Part shown: piece after piece, positions 58,001-64,000 of the stretch
Numbering within the stretch: position 1 is the first letter of the stretch
Layout of the letters: every line of letters starts with the position of its first letter
Source: Myxococcota bacterium
GTDB lineage: Bacteria > Myxococcota_A > Polyangia > Polyangiales > Houyiibacteriaceae
Reading direction: 5' to 3'
Assembly (NCBI GenBank): GCA_020629955.1
Contig: JAHDCI010000002.1
Location: 1 to 64,000 of the forward strand
DNA length: 64,000 nt
Made by a program: the position numbers and the translations under genes
The notes under the pieces: model-generated
Seen by the model: the letters and a program-made list of their open reading frames with translations, nothing else
What the model was told of the DNA's origin: nothing
Databases searched by the model: none

Positions 58001-59411
58001 CGTACTGGGGACGTTCGAACGCCGCTTCCTCGTATTCGAATCCATAGCTCGTCCGCTCGGTGTGGACCGCAACCAGATCCGGTCCCTCCTCCCCGCGGCT
58101 CGTCGCGCAGTGATCCGTGTGCACCTCTCCGCACCACTCAAAGCGCGTCTCACGCCAGTCCGCGCCCTCGGTCAGCGGGTGGCTTCCAGGTCCGGGATAC
58201 GCGACCCGCGTGATCCGGCTCTGACCATCGAGCGAACAGGAATCCACCGTGCCATCGAACCCATCGGCGTGGAAAATCGCCCGAGTCTCCGGCACGAAGC
58301 TTCCGGACGACGTGAAGTAGCCCGTCTCCGCAACGCGAGGGATTGGCGTTCGTTCAAACTCTTTGCAGCCAGCGCCGTCTCCGAAATACGAAAAGCGAAC
58401 GCCCTTTCCATCGGGGCTACGGATCGACGTCAGGTAAAGCGATGTGAACTCAACGCTATAAGGATGGTCGCCCACCACGCGCGGAGAAAACTCGTCCGGA
58501 TAGTCGGTCCAGTTGTCGTGCCCTTCCGCACGCGGACGACCCACGCGGTGGCGGAAATACATGCGCGTGCCGTTGGGCCGCACGACTTCGATCTCGTCCG
58601 GGATCGCCATCTCGGAGCGAAGCGGCGCCTGGGCCACGACCTGTCCAAGTTCGTTGTAGCAATGCCCATCGAGGCCCGCGAGGAAGCACCCGTGCGGAAC
58701 GGCATAGGTCGTCGACGAAAGTACGCGCCAATAGGAACCGTCCGTCAAACGGCCCCACTCTCGATCCAAGATGCTAAAGCCGCTTGGCAGCGGAAACGAG
58801 TTCGACGTGTCCCCATCCTGCCATGAGGGATCGGAAAGATCGTCAAAGGGCGGGAGGTTATCCCGCATCTCTGCATCTTCGTTCACCGGACGATAGGCCT
58901 GAATCAACCCTCCGCCGGAAAGCTCGAGACCCGCCGGGCCGCCACTGTACGGATCGCCCAGCGCGGTGGTTTCGTCGGGGATCTGGTCCGTCCACGAAGG
59001 CTGGCGAAGGTCCCAGCGAAACCGACCGAACCAGTTGCTGCTCCAGTACGCACCGAGGCCCGCACTATTGGAAATCGTAGGGTTCCACGAGTTGAAATCC
59101 GACGCCGTGCTGTACGACGCAGAGATGTCGAGACCAGGAAGCGACGCCACGTCCACGTTGACGCGCAAGTTCCCGCTCGCCGCATCGACCGATTCGGAAA
59201 GACCGTCTGCACCAAAGGCCATTTGGTAACCACCGGCGCCGGAGCTCGTCGACCCCGCGAGCATCTGCGGCGCAATGCTCGTATCCGTGAAGCTCGGTTG
59301 AGTGACGGTTCCAACCGAAGCTTCCTCGACTCCTGAACCCGCACAAGCCGCAAAGCCAATCAAAGCGAGCAGGCACGTGAGGCCTGCTTTCCAACGCGCG
59401 TGAATTTCCAT
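52017..59411 (-). CDS. Rhs/YD-repeat lipoprotein with variable C-terminal domain (2464 aa)
   Basis: Signal/lipobox LIGFAACAGSG; many YD-type repeats; core end motif ARVYDPSVGRFLQPDPLAQNDPTRDGYNYAFNNPANLTDPSGLWP, then a ~345-aa unique C-terminus. Confidence 0.95.
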   Translation of the reverse strand: MEIHARWKAGLTCLLALIGFAACAGSGVEEASVGTVTQPSFTDTSIAPQMLAGSTSSGAGGYQMAFGADGLSESVDAASGNLRVNVDVASLPGLDISASYSTASDFNSWNPTISNSAGLGAYWSSNWFGRFRWDLRQPSWTDQIPDETTALGDPYSGGPAGLELSGGGLIQAYRPVNEDAEMRDNLPPFDDLSDPSWQDGDTSNSFPLPSGFSILDREWGRLTDGSYWRVLSSTTYAVPHGCFLAGLDGHCYNELGQVVAQAPLRSEMAIPDEIEVVRPNGTRMYFRHRVGRPRAEGHDNWTDYPDEFSPRVVGDHPYSVEFTSLYLTSIRSPDGKGVRFSYFGDGAGCKEFERTPIPRVAETGYFTSSGSFVPETRAIFHADGFDGTVDSCSLDGQSRITRVAYPGPGSHPLTEGADWRETRFEWCGEVHTDHCATSRGEEGPDLVAVHTERTSYGFEYEEAAFERPQYGSKMWHVPIPVGMIVGALSAGTVASPIGNVNVGHESAWIDVNEFRLPRLSGIALPGGDRVEYEWQSHVSLIEGRWRRDDFILNADVSAAPGFSGNIALASSTAVEGELDPGHAVFYDGVASRTYIPLHLGTPDRWDLHHTFLQMDGRAYSASVVVNPLRAGASERSSSLFLHAPIVERNYDGSDNPFLPSTSGHNNPFRPSASRAGALEESYVFSNNIWCTGDTDLVLPSGETHSETFGGICFDAMTDPSTLLSRTQMGYSSHMVGLGAKADAYKRWVPNSECISPGPMSSGIETCEARQYQPVWLTRSSITATTEYVDDSTSSSPSCCYEVERENLSTGVNTTHYCQTSSGLEESAGCCTGATSTSPSQCAPGQQCDLIDNALFCTSVGTCGGSGVCGGNPQLSTASACAALPSCSGDGVAGRGITTVVEQRVDNPAGFSLVEASPGRSELDYDGHAPFVHTWVTSAQVDVVNQRDEHSFPLCTYSEHAVTRRWLCSHTDARNYRQDTLTPGSRDAAQVMRETFSRTSYVTEEASSPYRNAHITSLVRSTSSHLGGDDSGPLLGLTVYGYDQESSVLVDNLAGSTGGMTRSAAYPVTPVQPPLAGHTSQGTGSLYGYPTARFTVDPFDTSRVHSSFALFANGNDAPAGALLESATETRPGYFLRNRYGYHLGFPGHTAYYEVDEGGHYRLLSTRNIDPMGFVHSVRDRENITTTICYDPVTKLPAANYEGTEACSSTTMNAARVQTHYTQASGTTPTRVEQILRDADGNEVRTYSFFDGLGRPIGVQNELLDEGGKRVWGQYNEYIGTGGVVRSATLDAPIDASDPSILSIPNFATRARTEATRDARGRVVESRLYDPTGSLYRTTNSQTTFNFAGGNSFVRESRTTSDIPGVGVVENVTVADGLGRVQSTQSHGAPALTYAYDMFDRLTQVNHPDGEVTTYTYGGPFGRRDSSTHPEHGTQITTSGLTRLLSATSSDGRIVTPSYDSWGRVTSRTIDGVTVAATVFDTVPVDSLLTTTADPHLDGRIARVVGQDETRVDYAYDDHGQLVEQAYEYPEIGIKRTFFDNDADGRVRAMRYQPGEPDAISFRYHFSARGTIASIDTGDDTCDISVCGDIDGDGSIGQADIDFGSDPGNLDHCARLRMDVAQRVDASTFALGRDGTADEFDLSAIDDVVNGSGSASSLECGPVEIARFASDAEHYRAQNTLLGDSPAPQLLDVQADWLGRTLSVNDPSAWSGTEVPAFGYRLYYESDHPAARSGAGFARGDGLITAVDWAGFRPCAPGETGAGCDSAATGSYVYGYDDRGALTTALREDDTSPGRLEATYNTIGQLQTLTRDGATQSYTYSGRQLAQVTGALDAAFAYDSLGRVETDTRAGTVLSTAYTNVGLPRVVDESRNGEVNRRRYDYDAAGQRYRTRTFHIQQGLIGIDTSGFDASMFREGETIQQRDVLDLDCRGRNCVLNDGGLDPWNPSGPQGPTTTTTVTTSDRIETTFADYVDGELHSWSLPGVGYRIPLGSPMGLPGDYAVLTDHLGSPRVTVNGYGEVVGASDYDPYGQVLQSETTLDAPNLDSYAELQSMGFYGANADEDFGAPYQHAQARVYDPSVGRFLQPDPLAQNDPTRDGYNYAFNNPANLTDPSGLWPISFAGGSGCTESGCMTGAVAAAGQTLGGTVTDPPGWFDLNGTRYYILHHSSSGGFPLTSTAVPYSEDELFGMYYATKRKAGDENYNRRALRGDFGEEVRERYTAYWDRQWHREHDAIFIGPIAAAGIAVTAFAAVPTSAAVSPTAIGTFVVNEARDAGTETVVGAVGGPTAVTAYQIGSSVTSLSGASKAIFRRFRRSGSGTPSLYYTNGTIHEYTNPYGEGKIFAASGVSTIPDTHFVAYRNAYRNKQLGINRQTIILEGHGSVLGTVHPLYQGARNTHLSHYGAIAEQNLHFLNAGLNASVVDITKVGHRGVAELLRNPNYDVVIGTCYGSNYLRYNLRLKYSLFSQ

Positions 59412-59503
59412 GCGGCGACGTTGATTTCAGATCGCGTGAGCGGCCATCTGTACCCCCGTACGATGTTCCAAGGGTTCATGTCATTTGAACAGAGACTCGG
59501 TTT

Positions 59504-59670
59504 CTAGCAGGCTGGCGAAAAACGTCCGAAACCGCTTCGCGGCATTTTCACGCACTCAAACGCCATCCAATTCTCGCCACGTATGTACAATACGAGTCCA
59601 ACAATCGGACGCATCTGCGCACGTCAAAATCCAACGAATCAAAATCGGCCCTTTTTCACCAGCCTGCTAG
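59504..59670. mobile_element. 167-bp MITE-like element with 19-bp terminal inverted repeats
   Basis: CTAGCAGGCTGGCGAAAAA ... TTTTTCACCAGCCTGCTAG (1 mismatch in 19 bp). Confidence 0.65.
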
Positions 59671-59850
59671 GCCCAGAATTCATTGGCTTGCCGAACTCAC
59701 CGGACAGCCACGGTGCGGGGGTCGAACCGATATGGACCGGACGTACCATGCACTCTCAAAGTACACCGCGTCGCTGCGAAAAATGCGCGGCTTCTTCTCG
59801 CGCGATCCGCACGCCAGTCAACGGAACGGGTTTCGATTCGCTGGATTTCT

Positions 59851-60744
59851 TCAGCTGCCCTCTAGCTCCGGTGTGACCATTACATTCAAACCGGGGAGGT
59901 CGCTTTCCCGTTCGCTTAGAATCTCCCAGACCACACCAATAACCGTCTCCGCGCGCGTCGTGAGGACCATTTCGGAGCGGTGTGCGATGACGAGGTCCGT
60001 CGTGCCGAGGCCGTCCAATCCGCATCGATGAAAGCCTTCAAGCTCGCCCGTCACAACCGGCAAGATGGCGCCATACGCCCCCGAACGAACCGCATCGAGG
60101 AGGATCTGCGCGGTGCCAACTCGAAGCTCGACGCGATGCCCGGAGATTCCGCGGGTGGTGTCGGAGTCCATCACGACGAGCGGAATCTCATGAGTCTTCG
60201 TTCCACGCTTCGGCTTCTTCGCGACGAAAAGGTCGTGTTCAAGCTTGGCGATGCACTGTTGGGCGAGGTCCTCTCGCGCAGGCATCGATTGCACGATCGC
60301 GACGTCGATATCGCCCTGCTGAAGCGCATCGCCGATATTGGCGGGGCGAGGGTGGATATGCGGCTCAAGCGCTGAGTATTTCTCGAGGAGAGGAGCGAGC
60401 GATGGCAGCAACACATGACGCGCAATGAGCTCATCGGCGTACAGATGGATAGGCCCCGTGTGCTGAAGGCCGAGCATCGCCATCGTGCCTTCGTCGACGA
60501 CACGCATTGCTTCGCGAACCGCCGACAAGAAGATCTTTCCGCGTAGGTTCAGCGACAAGCGCCCACCGCTTCGGTCAAAGAGCGGTTCACCAAGGTCTTC
60601 TTCAAGAAGCTTGATCGATCGCGAGAGCGCCGAAGGCGTTAAGCAAGCGAGCTTTGCGGCGGTCGGCAAATGCTCTGTTTCGGCGACCGCACGAAAAGCC
60701 GGCAACCAGGACCAGTAGTTTGCGACGCGACGAGCTCTTTCCAT
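59851..60744 (-). CDS. LysR-family transcriptional regulator
   Basis: LPAFRAVAETEHLPTAAKLACLTPSALSRSIKLLEEDLGEPLFDRSGGRLSLNLRG plus substrate-binding domain. Confidence 0.92.
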   Translation of the reverse strand: MERARRVANYWSWLPAFRAVAETEHLPTAAKLACLTPSALSRSIKLLEEDLGEPLFDRSGGRLSLNLRGKIFLSAVREAMRVVDEGTMAMLGLQHTGPIHLYADELIARHVLLPSLAPLLEKYSALEPHIHPRPANIGDALQQGDIDVAIVQSMPAREDLAQQCIAKLEHDLFVAKKPKRGTKTHEIPLVVMDSDTTRGISGHRVELRVGTAQILLDAVRSGAYGAILPVVTGELEGFHRCGLDGLGTTDLVIAHRSEMVLTTRAETVIGVVWEILSERESDLPGLNVMVTPELEGS

Positions 60745-61078
60745 GCGCTCTTCATACCCCTAGAAGCCTGTTTCGTTACAGAGGAACCTACATTTTTCCG
60801 AAAAGGGGAAGCGACGCGGTCGACAGAACACCCACAACTTGTCGGCACAGCCAGCAGGCTATTAAAAAAGAACGATTTCGGTTCCTTGGTTCTCGCGCGC
60901 GCGGATATCTCCGATGTTTGGGCTCGTTGCAGATCCGAGCTGTCCGATCCGGCGCGGACGACGGTCGAACAACTTTCATGCGCCTGAAGATCACGACATC
61001 GAAATTCCAATCGAAAAACCACACTTGTGCGGTCACGTGTTCCCAAAGAGTGTACGAAATCGTTTAAGCTAAGGGAAC

Positions 61079-64000
61079 GTGTCCGAACGACGTTACCTCG
61101 ACGCTCTCCTTCGCCTTCCAGAGATCGGCGATCCGGCTGAGCGCAACGCGACCTGGCGTCAGAGTCTAGCGACCCTGGCAGGCGCTGTGGCGGATCATCA
61201 GCGCTCGCTGCCCCTCGAAGGCCTCGATCCCGATATTCTCGAGAGAGCCATGCTGGTCGCCATCGAGGACGGTCTTGTCGATGATGTTGCGTGGCTCTCG
61301 GGACCGGCAGCGGCGGCGGCTCTTTATGAACTCGCAGCGGCCATCCCGACGGGCGAAGCCAAGCGTCAGCTGGGCCGGCGCCTCCTCGAATATCTTCGTC
61401 GCGGAGATGCGGCGACTTTCGTTTCATTGGCGACACAGCTCGCCAGCGGCTCGCGAAGAGCCCTGCATGGCCCAAGTGTACGAGCACGCGTGGCGCTGGC
61501 GCTCGATCTTCCAATCGGCCTCGGTGCGCGCGTCGACGGTCTCGCCCTCGCGTTAATCTCGCGCCGGGAGACTTCGCGTGATTGGCTCACCCGGCCCTCC
61601 ACCGGCTCCCTGCCGAGTCGCCGACTGGCAGCGAGATTGCTTGAACGAGCGGCGCGGGAAGCCGCCCATCGAGCGCTTGAAGGAGATGATAGCGGGGTGC
61701 GCGTCTTTGAGACGCCAGAGGTTCAGGACGCCTGGACGCGCCTGCTCGCCGAACGTGAATCCCTCGTCTGGCGGCATGTCGCTTCGGCCCGCGGTCTTCT
61801 TAGCTCAGCTCGACCAAAGCTCCGCGATGAAATCCAAGAACACCTTGAGACCAAACTCGGAGTAACTCAGTGGCGCCGGGCAGCCGCTTCCCTTGCGGCA
61901 AGCATTGCGCATGATCCGAAAGCGGAGAAGGCGTGCTACCGGCTGCTCGGCTCGGAGATTTTTAAGCAAGATGCCGGTATCGCGACGGCGATGATCTTTG
62001 GGCTTCCCCGCGCGGCCGAGCGCGAACCAGCGGTGGTCGAAAAGCTTCTCGAGCAGCTCGTCCGCGTCGGCGGGATCTCTGCGGCAGAAGCTCTCGTCGA
62101 TCTTCGCCGGGAACGGATCGCGCCTTCATTCGGTGAATGGGCCGCGGAGCGGGCGCGCGCTCAGCTCCGGGAGACCCTCTCGGAGGTTCGCAACAAAGAC
62201 GACGGGGAGGCGGCGCTCGCCCAAGCGTTGATCGACGAACTCGATGTCGAAGCGGAGCACGATTCCCTCCGCGATATGGTCGCGAAGGCCCTCGACGCAT
62301 TCGTGCGGGATGGCGCCAAGGGCGCGCAAGCCGCCGCCGACTTGGCTCTCCGAGCCGCAGAACAGCGCGTGGCGTTCCTCGAGCAATGCGTTGCGGACGC
62401 CGAGGGAACGGAGCGCCGGATGAGCTTTCGCGCGCTACGTGAGCTCGACCTCGCAATCCTTGAATCAGATTCTCTGGCGAACTTGCTTGCGCTTCGAGCG
62501 AAAGGAGAGGAGCTCGGTTCCAGCGTACAGCCGCTCGGCGATCTCTTTCAGCGACTCGCCAACTGGTTGATCATCCGAGAAGGTGACCCAGTCGATCGAA
62601 CACCCGAGCATTTCACGCTGCGTATGCGCCGCCTTCGAGCGCTCCTTCACCTCGTCGACGCGGACGGAACTCGAGTCGATGGACGCGAGGAGCTTCGAAA
62701 GCGCAGGCGCCTTGTTGCGGCGCGTGTACTTCTCAACCGAATGCGTCATGACGGCAACAACCGACAGCGTCGCGCGATGATCGCCGCCACGGCGCGAACT
62801 TGCGACGCGCTCATCCGCGAAGAGACGTGCGAGGTCAGCGATATTTTCTTGTTGGCGAGCACCCACGCAAAGAGCAAAGCGGACATCGTCGCCATGGCAG
62901 AAGCGGCGATGGTTCCTGAACTGGTCACTGCGCTGACGGCGTACGCAAAGCTTCAAGAGCGGATGGAGAAGGCGCCGCGAGCGCGGCAGAGCGTGCGCGC
63001 ACTCATGGAATGCGCCAACGCGCTGCCCGCCGCGTCCTCATCTCGGGTAGAGGCGCTAAGAAGAGCCCTGCTCGATCTCGCCCGCTCCCTCGAGCCGCTC
63101 GCACTCTCCCAAAGTCAGCTCGAAATCGCAGAACGCTCTGCGGGTGAGAGCCCCCTCGCCATGGTCGAGGCGGCGATCGAGCAGTTCTCCCGGCTCGTTG
63201 TCGGCGCCTACCGCCGCGCGGGCGTTTCGTATCCGGAAGATCGCTCTGCGACCTCCGCGATTCGTCTTCTCGATATTCATCTTGAGCGCACGATTCGAGG
63301 AAAGAGCGTCGACCTCAGCGAGACCTTCAGCACCCTTCGCGAGACCCTGAAGGAAGAGGTTCCCCCAGCCATCCTGGACTCGATCACCTGCGTGCTCGCG
63401 CGCGTACCAAAGCTCCCGGTCGACGCGCCTCGCAATGACTCCGTGATTCTGCTTACCAGCCCCAAAGAAGCCCCTCTCCCTGGATGGGTGCCGAGCAATC
63501 GTGTGCTTGGGGGCTTCTATGTAAAGCGTTCGATTGGAACGGGTGCGGTCGGCTCAGTCTTCGTCGCGGCTCGCTCCGAAGAGCGAAAAGATCCGAAGGC
63601 AGAGCAGTTTGCGCTGAAGACTCCGGAGTTCAGCGGTGGTGCCGCGCGAACGTTGACGGAGGAAGAGTTCCTTCAGATGTTCCGAGAGGAGGCGGGCGCA
63701 TTGCTTTCGCTCCCTCAGCACAAAAATATTGCGCGCTTCGTCACCTTCGACGCGGGTGCACGCCCGAAACCGATTTTGGTCATGGAGCTCGTGGAGGGAC
63801 CGAACCTCGAACGCCTCATGGAGATGAAAGATCTCGATATGACGCGCGCCGTCGAGCTCCTCGTCGGTCTCGCGGACGGTCTCGATGTGATGCACTCGAA
63901 GGGTATCGCGCATCTCGATATCAAACCTTCAAACGTCATCGTGCGCGAGGGTGATGTGCCCGTGCTGGTGGACTTCGGTCTCGCCGGTCGCACGTTGCGT
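61079..64000 (+). CDS. Large Ser/Thr protein kinase, C-terminal kinase domain, partial at window edge
   Basis: Read codon by codon from GTG at 61079 with no stop to 64000. GGFYVKRSIGTGAVGSVFVAAR, HLDIKPSNVIV, VLVDFGLAGRTLR. Not in the supplied ORF track because it is open at the edge. Confidence 0.88.
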   Translation, partial: MSERRYLDALLRLPEIGDPAERNATWRQSLATLAGAVADHQRSLPLEGLDPDILERAMLVAIEDGLVDDVAWLSGPAAAAALYELAAAIPTGEAKRQLGRRLLEYLRRGDAATFVSLATQLASGSRRALHGPSVRARVALALDLPIGLGARVDGLALALISRRETSRDWLTRPSTGSLPSRRLAARLLERAAREAAHRALEGDDSGVRVFETPEVQDAWTRLLAERESLVWRHVASARGLLSSARPKLRDEIQEHLETKLGVTQWRRAAASLAASIAHDPKAEKACYRLLGSEIFKQDAGIATAMIFGLPRAAEREPAVVEKLLEQLVRVGGISAAEALVDLRRERIAPSFGEWAAERARAQLRETLSEVRNKDDGEAALAQALIDELDVEAEHDSLRDMVAKALDAFVRDGAKGAQAAADLALRAAEQRVAFLEQCVADAEGTERRMSFRALRELDLAILESDSLANLLALRAKGEELGSSVQPLGDLFQRLANWLIIREGDPVDRTPEHFTLRMRRLRALLHLVDADGTRVDGREELRKRRRLVAARVLLNRMRHDGNNRQRRAMIAATARTCDALIREETCEVSDIFLLASTHAKSKADIVAMAEAAMVPELVTALTAYAKLQERMEKAPRARQSVRALMECANALPAASSSRVEALRRALLDLARSLEPLALSQSQLEIAERSAGESPLAMVEAAIEQFSRLVVGAYRRAGVSYPEDRSATSAIRLLDIHLERTIRGKSVDLSETFSTLRETLKEEVPPAILDSITCVLARVPKLPVDAPRNDSVILLTSPKEAPLPGWVPSNRVLGGFYVKRSIGTGAVGSVFVAARSEERKDPKAEQFALKTPEFSGGAARTLTEEEFLQMFREEAGALLSLPQHKNIARFVTFDAGARPKPILVMELVEGPNLERLMEMKDLDMTRAVELLVGLADGLDVMHSKGIAHLDIKPSNVIVREGDVPVLVDFGLAGRTLR

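Noticed and set aside
57486-58826. 446-aa plus-strand ORF
   Set aside because: Antisense to the Rhs gene; Arg/His-rich, no recognisable domain.
1-64000. CRISPR arrays, rRNA, prophage or integrase modules
   Set aside because: No regularly spaced repeats, rRNA-like sequence, phage structural genes or recombinases were recognised by eye.

Overview
High-GC window whose protein architectures look like Myxococcota (former Deltaproteobacteria): FHA-sigma54 activators, Ser/Thr kinases, an MglA-like GTPase, MopE-type lipoproteins and PEGA proteins. Taxonomy is inference only. No rRNA, tRNA or CRISPR array was seen. The most interesting region is 19.4-37.3 kb, which reads as a complete poly-gamma-glutamate (Pgs/Cap)-type polymer locus rebuilt for a Gram-negative cell. 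It has a CapA-like lipoprotein, a CapC-like membrane protein with two tandem PgsC-type units fused to a soluble domain, and a CapB-like Mur-ligase-type enzyme behind a HEAT-like region and a TM anchor. Between capC and capB, in ATGA-coupled order, lie three large or uncharacterised envelope proteins (866, 300 and 1364 aa; the last probably outer membrane) and a previously uncalled 58-aa ORF with a good RBS. An OPT-family transporter follows. Other highlights are: a 2464-aa Rhs/YD-repeat lipoprotein with a dockerin-like insertion, a Cys-rich insertion and an AT-rich C-terminal domain with a possible His/Cys dyad, with related CTAGCAGGCTG-type repeats on both sides; a second protein with a similar possible His/Cys dyad (1634-3283); a sigma-factor-like N-terminus fused to a Ser/Thr kinase; a very large kinase running off the right edge that the ORF track did not list; and a TIM-barrel protein followed by a full-length and a truncated copy of a two-cysteine protein at the left edge. 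All family assignments come from motif reading; no searches were run.
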